From: CAVPWP01 sp963709395
Lineage (GTDB): Bacteria; Pseudomonadota; Alphaproteobacteria; Rhodobacterales; Rhodobacteraceae
Assembly (NCBI GenBank): GCA_963709395.1
Contig: CAVPWP010000015.1
Coordinates: 1-64,000, forward strand
Length of the DNA stretch: 64,000 nucleotides
Direction of reading: 5' to 3'
The notes under the pieces were generated by a model, which did no database searches, was not told the origin of the DNA, and saw nothing but the letters and a program-made list of their open reading frames with translations. A program made the position numbers and the translations under genes. Shown here in pieces: positions 17,829-26,958 of this stretch (its first letter is position 1; the number at the start of each line of letters is the position of its first letter).

Positions 17829-19619
17829 ATGCCTGACATGGACTTGTCTGCACTTGGGCCGAATGCCGAAGCCTTCCTGACGCTTCTTGTCGTCGCGGGC
17901 ATGTTCGTTCTGTTCGTCAGCGAACGCTACCCCGCCGAGGTGGTGGCGATTTCCGGTGCGGCGATCGTTCTGGCGCTGGGACTTGTGCCCTACGAGATCG
18001 CGCGCGACGTTCTGGCCAACCCGGCGCCCTGGACGATCCTGTGCCTGTTTCTCATCATGGGCGGGCTGGTGCGGACCGGTGCGCTCGACTGGCTGACCCG
18101 CCGGGCGGAAGCGCGGGTCGACCGCCAGCCCTTCCTGACGCTGGGCGGGCTTCTGGTGGTCGTCGCGGGGGCGTCGGCCTTTCTCAACAACACGCCCGTG
18201 GTCGTGCTGATGATCCCGGTTTTCGTGCAGATCGCCCGCCGGCTCGGCATCGCGCCGTCGAAAGTGCTGATCCCGCTCAGCTATGCGGCGATCCTCGGCG
18301 GCACGATGACGCTGATCGGCACCTCGACGAACCTTCTCGTCGACGGGGTCGCGCGGTCGAAGGGCCTTGAACCCTTCGGGATCTTCGAGATCCTGCCGCT
18401 GGGCATCGTGCAGGTCACCATCGGGCTTGCCTATATCGCGCTGATCGGGCGCAAGCTTCTGCCATCGCGCCGGTCGATGAGCATGATGCTGGGCAGCGAC
18501 CGGCGCAAACCGAAGTATTTCACCGAAGTGGCCGTTCCCGAAGGCTCGTCGCTGGTCGGTCAGGCCGCCCTCGAGGTCGATATCTTCCGCCGCGAGGGGG
18601 TGCGTCTTGTGGATGTGCTGCGCGGGGATGCATCGCTGCGCCGCAATCTCGAGGGGGTGACGCTTCAGGAGGGCGACCGGGTCGTCCTGCGCAGCGAGAT
18701 GGCGGAACTCCTGGGCCTTCAGCAGTCGCGCGACGTGCGCATGGTCGACAAGCTGTCGTCGGTCGCCACCGAGACCGTCGAGGTGCTGATCGCACCGGGG
18801 TCGCGCATGGTCGGGCGAAAGCTCGGGACGCTGCGCCTGCGCCGTCGATACGGCGTCTATCCCCTTGCCGTGCATCGCCGGAACGAGAACATCGGCCGGC
18901 AACTCGACGATCTGGTCGTGCAGGTCGGCGACACGCTTCTTCTGGAAGGGGCGGCGGACGATATCGGGCGGCTGGCCACGGACATGGATCTTGGCGACGT
19001 CTCACGCCCGACCGAGCGGGCCTATCGCCGCGCCAAGGCCCCGATCGCCGTGGGCGCGCTGATCGGCGTGGTGGCCCTTTCGGCGATCGGTGTGGCGCCG
19101 ATCCTGGTTCTTGCGGTCATCGCGGTGGCGATTGTCCTTCTGACGCGCTGTATCGACGCGGACGAGGCGTTCTCCTTCATCGACGGCCGGTTGCTGGCGC
19201 TGATCTTTTCGATGCTGGTCGTCGGCGTGGCGCTGGACCAGTCCGGGGCCGCGCGCCTCATCGTGGCGCAGGTCGAACCCTATCTGATGGGGCTGCCCCC
19301 GGTGCTGGTGATCTTCTGCGTCTATGCGCTTGCGTCAACATTGACCGAGCTTGTCTCGAACAACGCCGTGGGGGTGATCTTCACGCCCATCGCCATCGAA
19401 CTGGGCGTGGCGCTGGGCCTTGATCCGCGCGCGCTGGTCGTGGCGGTGATGTTCGCGGCCTCGGCGGCCTTTTCGACCCCCATCGGCTATCAGACCAACA
19501 TGCTGGTCTACGGTCCGGGAGGATACCGCTTCACCGACTACATGCGGGTGGGCATCCCGCTGAACATCACGCTGGGCATCGTCGCGTCGCTTCTGATCCC
19601 GTTGCTCTGGCCGGTGTGA
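17829..19619 (+). CDS. SLC13-family permease with two RCK_C (TrkA-C) domains
   Basis: A 596-residue anion/Na+-symporter-like permease. Membrane segments flank a soluble central part (about residues 215-395) made of two RCK_C/TrkA-C domains, each with the EGDRVVL or VGDTLLL strand typical of these modules. SNT-type motifs occur in both halves: FLNNTPVVVLMIPVF, then LIGTSTNLLVDG, and ELVSNNAVGVIFTPIA with PIGYQTNMLVYGPGGYRF. Such proteins move sulfate, dicarboxylates or related anions. A second protein of the same architecture lies tail to tail downstream. Confidence 0.87.
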   Translation: MPDMDLSALGPNAEAFLTLLVVAGMFVLFVSERYPAEVVAISGAAIVLALGLVPYEIARDVLANPAPWTILCLFLIMGGLVRTGALDWLTRRAEARVDRQPFLTLGGLLVVVAGASAFLNNTPVVVLMIPVFVQIARRLGIAPSKVLIPLSYAAILGGTMTLIGTSTNLLVDGVARSKGLEPFGIFEILPLGIVQVTIGLAYIALIGRKLLPSRRSMSMMLGSDRRKPKYFTEVAVPEGSSLVGQAALEVDIFRREGVRLVDVLRGDASLRRNLEGVTLQEGDRVVLRSEMAELLGLQQSRDVRMVDKLSSVATETVEVLIAPGSRMVGRKLGTLRLRRRYGVYPLAVHRRNENIGRQLDDLVVQVGDTLLLEGAADDIGRLATDMDLGDVSRPTERAYRRAKAPIAVGALIGVVALSAIGVAPILVLAVIAVAIVLLTRCIDADEAFSFIDGRLLALIFSMLVVGVALDQSGAARLIVAQVEPYLMGLPPVLVIFCVYALASTLTELVSNNAVGVIFTPIAIELGVALGLDPRALVVAVMFAASAAFSTPIGYQTNMLVYGPGGYRFTDYMRVGIPLNITLGIVASLLIPLLWPV

Positions 19620-19626
19620 CCGGGGG

Positions 19627-21408
19627 TCAAAGCGGCCAGAACACGAGGATGGCCGGGATCGACACGGCGATCACCAATGCCTCGAGCGGGAGGCCCATCC
19701 GCCAGTAGTCGCTGAAACGGTAGCCTCCGGGACCAAGGATCAGCGTATTGTTCTGGTGCCCGATCGGGGTGAGGAACGCGCAGGACGCGGCAACGGCGAC
19801 GGCCATCAGGAAAGGGTCGGGCGACACGCCCAGGGCGCGCGCCATCTCGATGCCCACGGGGGCCGCGACGATGGCGGTGGCCGCGTTGTTGACCACGTCC
19901 GACAGCGTCATCGTGACCACCATCAGGACCACCAGCACCGCCCAGGCGGGCCAACCCTGGGTCAGGCCCACCAGGGCGTCGGCGATCAAGGCCGTCCCCC
20001 CGGTCGTGCCAAGCGCCGCGCCAAGCGGGATCATCGACCCCAGCAACACGACCACCGGCCACTCGATCTGGTCATAGACCTCGCGGATCGGTACGACGCC
20101 CGACAGGACATAGGCCAGAACCACGAACCCAAGCGCGACCGGCAGCGAGATCAGGCCGAAGGACGCCGCGATGACCGCCGCCCCGAAAAGCGCGATGGCA
20201 AGCCAGGCCTTCGCGCCTTCGGTGACGGCCAGCCCCCGCGCCGCCAGCGGCAGGCAGCCGAGCCAGTCGATCACGTCGTTCTCCTGGCCGTGCGGGACAA
20301 GCAGAAGAAGGATATCGCCGGGGCGGACCACGGTCTTGCGCACCGACTTCGTCACCTGCCTGCCTTGCCGGGAAATCCCCAGAAGAACGGTGCGCCGCCG
20401 CCAGCCAAGGCCGATGGCCTGCGCCGACTTGCCCGAGATGCGCGCACCTGAGGTGACCACCGCCTCGACCACGGTGAGGCCGTCGCCGTCGGCCCTGAGC
20501 AGCCCCGACCGCTTTTCGTCCGCGAAGTCGAGCGACAGGCCGCTGCGGAAGTCGTCCAGTGCCTCGGGCGTTGCCTCGATCACCAGGGAATCCCCGGCGC
20601 GCAGCGGGGTGTTGCGCTGCATCCCATAGCGTCGCTTGCCGTCCCGAACGAGGCCAAGGATCGCGACATCCGCCTTTTCGGCATCCTCGTCGAGCTCGGC
20701 CAGCCGTTGTCCGATGAGCTTGGACTCCTTGGGAACGGTCAGTTCGGCCACATAATCCGCGATTGCGTCCAGTGGCGCGCCCGTGCGGGCGCCTTCGTCC
20801 GGTTCGGGAATCAGCCGCCACCCGACCAGGGCGACGAATGCCAGCCCGGCCAGCGCCGTGATCAGCCCCACCGGCGCGAAGTCGAACATCGTGAAGGGTT
20901 CGCCCAGCTGGTCCGCGCGGATCCCGGCGATGATGATGTTGGGCGGCGTGCCGATCAGCGTGACCATGCCGCCAAGAATGGTGGCGAAAGACAGCGGCAT
21001 GAGGCTGAGGCCCGGTGGCCGTCCGGCCTTTCGGGACGTCGCGACGTCGACCGGCATCAGGAGCGCCAGCGCGGCCACGTTGTTCATGAAGGCCGACAGC
21101 AACGCCCCGACACTGCCGATGGTGGCGATATGCAGGCCCAGAGGCCGGGCGGAATCGATGACCGTCCGGGTGATCAGAGTGATCACCCCGGACCGCACCA
21201 GCCCGGCCGAGACCACCAGCACCAGCGCCACGATCACCGTCGCCGGGTGGCCGAAGCCCGAGAACGCCTGATCCACCGGCACCACCCCGATGACCACCCC
21301 GGTCAGAAGGGCCGCGAATGCGACGATGTCATAGCGAAAGCGCCCCCAGAGCAGGAACACGAAGACCGCTCCGAAAAGCGTGAAGATGAGTGTCTGCTCG
21401 GTGGTCAC
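19627..21408 (-). CDS. SLC13-family permease with RCK_C domains (second copy)
   Basis: A paralogue of the preceding permease with the same layout: N-terminal membrane half with FMNNVAALALLMPVDV and LIGTPPNIIIAG, a central soluble pair of RCK_C domains (about residues 205-395), and a C-terminal membrane half with DVVNNAATAIVAAPVGIEMA and PIGHQNNTLILGPGGYRFSDYWRMG. The GTG at 21408 is preferred because the first helix begins shortly after it. The two copies share only moderate identity and converge with seven bases between stops, so they are an old pair rather than a recent duplication. Substrate unknown; sulfate or dicarboxylates are possible. Confidence 0.86.
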   Translation of the reverse strand: MTTEQTLIFTLFGAVFVFLLWGRFRYDIVAFAALLTGVVIGVVPVDQAFSGFGHPATVIVALVLVVSAGLVRSGVITLITRTVIDSARPLGLHIATIGSVGALLSAFMNNVAALALLMPVDVATSRKAGRPPGLSLMPLSFATILGGMVTLIGTPPNIIIAGIRADQLGEPFTMFDFAPVGLITALAGLAFVALVGWRLIPEPDEGARTGAPLDAIADYVAELTVPKESKLIGQRLAELDEDAEKADVAILGLVRDGKRRYGMQRNTPLRAGDSLVIEATPEALDDFRSGLSLDFADEKRSGLLRADGDGLTVVEAVVTSGARISGKSAQAIGLGWRRRTVLLGISRQGRQVTKSVRKTVVRPGDILLLLVPHGQENDVIDWLGCLPLAARGLAVTEGAKAWLAIALFGAAVIAASFGLISLPVALGFVVLAYVLSGVVPIREVYDQIEWPVVVLLGSMIPLGAALGTTGGTALIADALVGLTQGWPAWAVLVVLMVVTMTLSDVVNNAATAIVAAPVGIEMARALGVSPDPFLMAVAVAASCAFLTPIGHQNNTLILGPGGYRFSDYWRMGLPLEALVIAVSIPAILVFWPL

Positions 21409-21553
21409 GTCCGCGCCCCTTGCCGTTGGCCGCAGCCAACCCCAGCGCGGCCCGCTTTGCAACCGGCCTGCCGCAAGGCAGGCGGGCTTGCAGGCGGGTA
21501 TCGGGCTGCGCTATGGAGCGCCGATAGCACGACATCTTGAGGGATACCCACCC

Positions 21554-22300
21554 ATGGCAGGCCATTCAAAATGGGCCAACATCCAGCATCGCAAGGGGCG
21601 CCAGGACTCCTTGCGGGCCAAGCTCTTCTCGAAGCTGTCCAAGGAAATCACCGTCGCTGCCAAGATGGGCGACCCCGATCCGGAAAAGAACCCGCGCCTG
21701 CGGCTGGCCGTCAAGGAAGCCAAGGCCAGCTCGGTTCCGAAAGACGTGATCGAGCGGGCGATCAAGAAAAGCATCGGCGGCGATGCCGAGACCTACGAGG
21801 AAATCCGCTACGAAGGCTACGGGCCCGGCGGCGTGGCGATCATCGTCGAGGCGATGACCGACAACCGCAACCGCACGGCGTCCAACGTGCGCTCGACCTT
21901 CGCCAAGCATGGCGGCAACCTGGGCGAGACGGGATCGGTCAGCTTCATGTTCGAACGCAAGGGCGAGATCCTCTATCCCGCTTCGGCGGGCGATGAGGAT
22001 ACCGTCATGCTGGCCGCGATCGACGCTGGCGCCGAAGATGTCGAAAGCTCGGACGAAGGGCACGCGATCTATACCGCCGACACCGACCTGAACGATGTCT
22101 CGACCGCGCTCGAGGACACTCTGGGCGAGGCGGAATCGACCAAGCTGATCTGGAAGCCCGGCACCACGACCGAACTGGGATTCGACGAGGCCCAGACGCT
22201 GATGCGCCTGATCGAGACGCTCGAGGATGACGACGACGTCCAGCGCGTGACGGCGAACTTCGAGATCTCCGACGAGTTGATGGAGCGGCTGTCGGCCTGA
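21554..22300 (+). CDS. yebC: YebC/PmpR-family protein
   Basis: A 248-residue member of the YebC family, beginning with the invariant MAGHSKWANIQHRKG. DPEKNPRLRLAVKEAK and YEGYGPGGVAIIVE follow, and the C-terminal acidic domain is complete. Older work calls these proteins DNA-binding regulators; more recent work links family members to translation of difficult sequences. The start is unambiguous. It stands alone between the SLC13 gene and a LysE-type exporter. Confidence 0.95.
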   Translation: MAGHSKWANIQHRKGRQDSLRAKLFSKLSKEITVAAKMGDPDPEKNPRLRLAVKEAKASSVPKDVIERAIKKSIGGDAETYEEIRYEGYGPGGVAIIVEAMTDNRNRTASNVRSTFAKHGGNLGETGSVSFMFERKGEILYPASAGDEDTVMLAAIDAGAEDVESSDEGHAIYTADTDLNDVSTALEDTLGEAESTKLIWKPGTTTELGFDEAQTLMRLIETLEDDDDVQRVTANFEISDELMERLSA

Positions 22301-22370
22301 CGCCGCGCCCGATGTCCGACAGGACCCGCGGAGCCCGGGATTTATCTGCAAGGGTGGGGAGGATCCAGGT

Positions 22371-22973
22371 GTGACTTCGGCCTTTCTGCCCGGATTCGCC
22401 CTGGGGCTGTCCCTGATCCTTGCGATCGGAGCACAGAACGCCTTCGTCCTGCGGCAGGGGTTGCGGCGGCAGCATGTGTTCGCGGTCTGCCTGACCTGCG
22501 CCCTGTCGGATGCCGTGCTCATCGTCGCGGGCGTCGCGGGGTTCGGCTGGCTGGTCGAGGCCGCGCCCTGGGTGCAGCCGGTCTTTCGATGGGCCGGAGC
22601 GGCGTTCCTCTTCGTCTACGGGGCGCTGTCGTTCTTCAACGCCCTGCGCGGCGGAGAGGCGCTTCGCGCGGAAGGCGGCGCAAGTCCCACACTCCGCGCT
22701 GCGGTGTTCACCGGCCTCGCGCTGACCTGGCTCAATCCGCATGTCTATCTCGACACCCTGATCCTGATCGGATCGGTGTCGACAGAGTATCCAGGCCAGG
22801 AGGTCGCCTTCGGCGCCGGCGCGGTTCTGGCGAGTTTCGTGTTCTTCTTCACGCTGGGTTACGGCGCGCGGCTGCTCGCGCCGCTTTTCGCCCGCCCGGT
22901 GGCCTGGCGTGTGCTTGATGCCGTGGTCGGCGCGGTGATGTGGACCATCGCGGCCGGTCTGATCTTCGCTTGA
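22371..22973 (+). CDS. LysE/ArgO-family amino-acid exporter
   Basis: A 200-residue inner-membrane exporter with about six helices. The N-terminal GLSLILAIGAQNAFVLRQGL is the LysE/ArgO signature, and LTWLNPHVYLDTLILIG is the conserved loop. Members export basic amino acids such as arginine or lysine. The start is GTG with GAGGATC upstream. It is followed 28 bases later by a DMT exporter on the same strand. Confidence 0.9.
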   Translation: MTSAFLPGFALGLSLILAIGAQNAFVLRQGLRRQHVFAVCLTCALSDAVLIVAGVAGFGWLVEAAPWVQPVFRWAGAAFLFVYGALSFFNALRGGEALRAEGGASPTLRAAVFTGLALTWLNPHVYLDTLILIGSVSTEYPGQEVAFGAGAVLASFVFFFTLGYGARLLAPLFARPVAWRVLDAVVGAVMWTIAAGLIFA

Positions 22974-23001
22974 TGCGCCTTCACTGCTGGGGTCTTGTCG
23001 G

Positions 23002-23907
23002 ATGATGAGCCCCGCGTCCCCCAGACCCCTTGCCGGCATTCTCTGGATGTTCCTGACCGGCCTGAATTTCGTTGCGGTGACGGCCATCGTGAAACATGTG
23101 GGCGACGCCCTGCCGGCAGCGCAATCGGCCTTCCTGCGCTATGCCCTGGGCCTGGTGTTCCTGCTGCCGATGATCCGCCCGATCCTCGCGGCCCACCTGA
23201 CACGACGGCAACTGCGCCTTTTCGGGGCGCGGGGGGTGGTCCACACGATCGGGGTCGTGCTTTGGTTCTATTCCATGACGCAGATCACCATCGCCGAGGT
23301 CACGGCGATGAATTACCTCAACCCGGTCTACGTCACCCTCGGCGCTGCCCTGTTCCTGGGCGAGACGCTGGCGCTGCGCCGCATCCTGGCCGTGCTGGCC
23401 GCACTTCTGGGGGCGCTGATCATCCTGCGTCCGGGGTTCCGGGAACTCTCGCCCGGGCATATCGCCATGCTGGTCACGGCGGTGATGTTCGCGGTCTCCT
23501 ACCTTCTGGCCAAGCAACTGTCGGGTGAGGCCAGCGCCGCCGTCGTGGTGGGGATGCTGTCGGTCACGGTGACGATCGGGCTGGCCCCGCTGGCGGCGCT
23601 GGTCTGGGTGCCCGTCACTCTGGAGCAGCTGGGCTGGCTTTTCCTGGTGGCGACCTTCGCCACGGCGGGGCACTACACGATGACACTGGCCTTCGCGGCA
23701 GCACCCGTCGCGGTCACCCAGCCGGTGACCTTCCTGCAGCTTCTCTGGGCCACGCTTCTGGGCTGGCTGGTCTTCGGCGAAGGGATCGACATCTGGGTGG
23801 TCCTTGGCGGCTCGGTGATCCTGGCCTCGGTCAGCTTCATCAGCTGGCGCGAGGCGGTGTTGCGGCGGCGGGCGATCACGCCCACGGTGAACCAGACGAA
23901 GGTCTAG
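23002..23907 (+). CDS. EamA/DMT-family transporter (second)
   Basis: A 301-residue protein with ten predicted membrane segments in two EamA repeats. VTAMNYLNPVYVTLGAALFL closes the first repeat, and PVTFLQLLWATLLGWLVFGE marks the second. It is of the RhaT/RarD-like carrier group, substrate unknown. Adjacent ATG codons give a two-residue uncertainty at the start. Its stop overlaps the choV stop on the opposite strand. Confidence 0.83.
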   Translation: MMSPASPRPLAGILWMFLTGLNFVAVTAIVKHVGDALPAAQSAFLRYALGLVFLLPMIRPILAAHLTRRQLRLFGARGVVHTIGVVLWFYSMTQITIAEVTAMNYLNPVYVTLGAALFLGETLALRRILAVLAALLGALIILRPGFRELSPGHIAMLVTAVMFAVSYLLAKQLSGEASAAVVVGMLSVTVTIGLAPLAALVWVPVTLEQLGWLFLVATFATAGHYTMTLAFAAAPVAVTQPVTFLQLLWATLLGWLVFGEGIDIWVVLGGSVILASVSFISWREAVLRRRAITPTVNQTKV

Positions 23908-24932
23908 CCGCCGCGCGGGTCCAGAAGTCGCGTGAGCACGGTTTCGCGGGTGATCTGCCCAAGCACCGCGCCATCCTCGACCACCGCGACGGGCCGGCCG
24001 GTTTCGTTCACCTGCTCGATGACCGACTGGATCGGCGAATCAGGCGGCACCGTCACGGCATGGGTCCCGCTGGCGGGCTCCATCACGTCGCGGGCGCACA
24101 GAACGCCCAGCGGGTTCATGTTGGCCACGAAATCGGCGACGTATTCGTTCACCGGGTCCGAGAAGATCTCGCCGCGGGCGTTCCGCACTGCACGATGCGG
24201 CCCGCCCTCCATGATCGCGATGCGCCCGCCCAGCTTGAACGCCTCGTCAAGGTCGTGGCTGACGAAGATGATCGTGCGTTTCAGCCGGTTCTGGAGTTCG
24301 AGAAGCTCGTCCTGAAGCCGGGTGCGGATCAGCGGATCGAGCGCCGAGAAGGGTTCGTCCATCAGCAGGATCGGCGCGTCGGTGGCGAAGGCGCGGGCAA
24401 GGCCCACGCGCTGCTGCATGCCGCCCGAGAGCTCGCTCACCTTGCGGTCGGCCCAGTCCGACAGGCTGACAAGGGCCAGTTGCTCGTGCACCTTCGCCTC
24501 GCGTTCGGCGCGGGGCACGCCGCCCAGTTCGAGGCCAAGCCCGACATTCTCGGCCACCGTGCGCCAGGGCAGGAGGCCGAACTGCTGAAACACCATCGCG
24601 ATCCGCGTCAGGCGCAGCTTGCGCAGCGTGGTCGCGTCGGCATGGGTGACGGATGTCATCGCATTGCCCGTATTCACACGGACCTCGCCGCGCGTCACCG
24701 GGTTGAGGGCGTTGACGGCGCGCAGAAGCGTCGACTTCCCCGAACCGGACAACCCCATCAGCACGACGATCTCGCCTTCGGCAACGTCGAGACTGCAATC
24801 GTGGACACCCAGGATCTGCCCTGTGGCTTCCTGGATCTCTTCGCGCGACTGGCCGGCATCCATCAGCGGCAGCGCGGCCCTGGCGTTGCCGCCGAATACG
24901 ATCGAGACCTTGTCGAATTCGACCGCGTTCAT
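23904..24932 (-). CDS. choV: Choline/betaine ABC transporter ATP-binding protein
   Basis: A 342-residue ProV/ChoV-type ATPase. Walker A GLSGSGKST, the Q-loop FQQFGLLPWRT, the ABC signature LSGGMQQRVGLARA, and Walker B ILLMDEPFSALDP are all present. The C-terminal part (about 270-342) is a CBS region; in this family it can sense ionic strength. The N-terminal extension before the first strand is typical of the choline/betaine group. The ATG overlaps the choW stop (ATGA). Together with choW and choX it forms an import system for choline or glycine betaine, used for osmoprotection or carbon. Confidence 0.88.
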   Translation of the reverse strand: MNAVEFDKVSIVFGGNARAALPLMDAGQSREEIQEATGQILGVHDCSLDVAEGEIVVLMGLSGSGKSTLLRAVNALNPVTRGEVRVNTGNAMTSVTHADATTLRKLRLTRIAMVFQQFGLLPWRTVAENVGLGLELGGVPRAEREAKVHEQLALVSLSDWADRKVSELSGGMQQRVGLARAFATDAPILLMDEPFSALDPLIRTRLQDELLELQNRLKRTIIFVSHDLDEAFKLGGRIAIMEGGPHRAVRNARGEIFSDPVNEYVADFVANMNPLGVLCARDVMEPASGTHAVTVPPDSPIQSVIEQVNETGRPVAVVEDGAVLGQITRETVLTRLLDPRGG

Positions 24933-25774
24933 CGCCGCGCCATCCGAAGCATTCGGTCCAGCATGATGGCCACCACGACGATGACGAAGCCCGCTTCGAA
25001 CCCAAGGGCGGTGTTGACCTGGTTCAGGGCGCGCACGACCGGGACGCCAAGTCCCGAGGCGCCCACCAGGGCGGCGATCACCACCATGCTGAGCGACAGC
25101 ATGATCGTCTGGTTCAGCCCCGCCATGATCTGCGGATAGGCCGACGGCAGTTCGACCTTCCAGAGCACCTGCTTTGGCGTCGCTCCAAAGGCGCGCGCGG
25201 CCTCGAGAAGCGGGGTCGGGGTCGACGATATTCCCAGATGGGTCAGCCGGATCGGGGCCGGCAGCACGAAGATCACCGTCGCGATCAGGCCCGGCACCAT
25301 GCCGATCCCGAAGAACACGATCGCCGGGATCAGGTAGACGAAGGTCGGCAGCGTCTGCATCAGGTCAAGCACCGGCCGCATCCACGCATAAAGCTTGGGG
25401 CGATGGGCCACGGCGATGCCGATCGGCACGCCAATCCCCATGCAGACCACGCAGGACGACAGGACAAGCGTCAGGCTTTCCGTCGTTTCCTTCCAGTAGC
25501 CCTGATTCAGGATGAAGAGAAATCCAAGCCCGACCAGCAGGCAGGTCTTCCACGACCGTTGCAGCGCCCATGTGAGCCCCACGAAGACCCCGACGACGAT
25601 CAGGGGATGCGGGGTCTGCAGGACCCACAGGATGGAGTCGATCAGCCATTCGAGCCCTTCGGCGAGGGCATCGAAGAACCAGGCGGCATTGATCTGCAAC
25701 CAGTCGAAGATCCGGGCGGCGACCTGCCCGACGGGGATCTTGTTATCGGTCAGCCAGTCCATCGGCGATGGCAT
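24929..25774 (-). CDS. choW: Choline/betaine ABC transporter permease
   Basis: A 281-residue inner-membrane permease of the ProW/OpuAB type. An amphipathic N-terminal stretch is followed by about six helices. The cytoplasmic coupling loop reads TPLLEAARAFGATPKQVLWKVELPSA, the EAA motif that contacts the ATPase. The start could be ATG at 25774 or the ATG four codons later. It is preceded by a hairpin that separates it from choX, and overlaps choV by four bases. Confidence 0.9.
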   Translation of the reverse strand: MPSPMDWLTDNKIPVGQVAARIFDWLQINAAWFFDALAEGLEWLIDSILWVLQTPHPLIVVGVFVGLTWALQRSWKTCLLVGLGFLFILNQGYWKETTESLTLVLSSCVVCMGIGVPIGIAVAHRPKLYAWMRPVLDLMQTLPTFVYLIPAIVFFGIGMVPGLIATVIFVLPAPIRLTHLGISSTPTPLLEAARAFGATPKQVLWKVELPSAYPQIMAGLNQTIMLSLSMVVIAALVGASGLGVPVVRALNQVNTALGFEAGFVIVVVAIMLDRMLRMARR

Positions 25775-25826
25775 CCCTTCCGGCTTGGCGGCATCCTGCC
25801 CTGTCCCGCGACCCGCGGCCCGACAT

Positions 25827-25852
25827 GCCGGAGGGGCAATCGCCCCTCCGGC
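25827..25852 (-). promoter_or_regulatory. Intercistronic hairpin between choX and choW
   Basis: An 11-base GC-rich stem (GCCGGAGGGGC paired with GCCCCTCCGGC) with a four-base loop sits in the 141-base gap after choX. No T-run follows, so it is better read as an RNA-stabilising or partially terminating structure. That would raise expression of the binding protein over the membrane subunits. Confidence 0.55.
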
Positions 25853-25915
25853 GTCCAGTGGTTCGTGTCTCCACAGCGTAGAGGACTGTCACACCTGCAA
25901 GTCCCGGCGAAGTGG

Positions 25916-26842
25916 TCAGAGCCCCAGCGCCGTGCGCGCGGCGGCAAGCGCATCGCCCCCGTCGATCGTGGTCACACCGTCGAGCCAGACCTCGAGCGTC
26001 TCGGGATTGGCCTGAAGCCACTCGGTTGCGGCAACGGCCGGATCCTGTCCGTCGTCGAGGATTGCGCCCATGATCTCGTTTTCCATGGCCAGCGTGAACT
26101 CGAGGTTCTGAAGGAATTGCCCGACATTCGGGCATTCCTCGACATAGCCCGCCGATGTGTTGGTGTAGACCGTCGCGCCGCCAAGGTCCGGCCCGAACCA
26201 GTCATCGCCCCCTTCGAGATAGGTCAGGTCGAAATTCGCATTCATCGGGTGCGGTTCCCAGCCCAGGAAGACCACCGGGTCGCCGATACGGTCGGCGCGC
26301 GCGACCTGGGCGAGCATCCCCTGTTCCGAGCTTTCGACCAGCTCGAACCCGGCCAGGCCGTAGGCGTTGGTTTCGATCATCTCGATGATCAGGCGGTTGC
26401 CGTCATTGCCAGGCTCGATCCCGAAGATCTGGCCCTCAAGCGCGTTGATATGCTCGGCAATGTCCGCAAAGTTGTTGATGCCGAGCCCGGCGGCGGCGGC
26501 GTTCACGGCCAGCGTGTATTTCGCCCCTTCCAGGTTCGCGCGGACGATGTCGACGGTGCCCGCCTCGCGATAGGGGGCGATATCGGCTTCCATGGTGGGC
26601 ATCCAGTTGCCCAGGAAGATGTCGATATCTCCGTTCGCCATCGCGTTGTAGGTCACCGGCACGGAGAGCAGCTTGATATCGGTATCGTATCCAAGCGCTT
26701 CCAGAACGACGGTCGTCGCGGCCGTGGTCGCCGTGATATCGGTCCAGCCCACGTCCGCGAAGGTGATGGAGTCGCACTCGGCCGATGCGGTCCCGGCGAC
26801 GGCGAAAAGCGCAAGTGCGCTGAGAGCGCTGCGAGCTATCAT
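25916..26842 (-). CDS. choX: Choline ABC transporter substrate-binding protein
   Basis: A 308-residue periplasmic binding protein with a signal peptide ending near ASA (residue about 21). The mature start FADVGWTDITATTAATTVVL and GNWMPTMEADIAPY are typical of the ChoX/ProX type. Tryptophan and tyrosine residues likely to form the aromatic cage for the quaternary amine are present (GWTD, GNWMP, GWEPHPMN, DDWFGPD). ATG at 26842 has GGGGAG nine bases upstream, so the longer frame is not used. First gene of choXWV. The choline sulfatase and betaine synthesis genes often nearby are absent from this window. Confidence 0.88.
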   Translation of the reverse strand: MIARSALSALALFAVAGTASAECDSITFADVGWTDITATTAATTVVLEALGYDTDIKLLSVPVTYNAMANGDIDIFLGNWMPTMEADIAPYREAGTVDIVRANLEGAKYTLAVNAAAAGLGINNFADIAEHINALEGQIFGIEPGNDGNRLIIEMIETNAYGLAGFELVESSEQGMLAQVARADRIGDPVVFLGWEPHPMNANFDLTYLEGGDDWFGPDLGGATVYTNTSAGYVEECPNVGQFLQNLEFTLAMENEIMGAILDDGQDPAVAATEWLQANPETLEVWLDGVTTIDGGDALAAARTALGL

Positions 26843-26958
26843 TGGTAGTCTCCCCATTGGCTTGTTTTCTGGGCGCGATTGAACATCGCCCACGCCCCGA
26901 TGGCAACCTTTCACTCAAACGGCTTTCGAAAGGATCCGAAGGGTGCTAGCGGACGGGG

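Noticed and set aside
16737..18902. 721-codon minus-strand open frame
   Set aside because: Antisense to the EamA and SLC13 genes, with His/Gln/Arg/Asp-rich composition typical of shadow frames.
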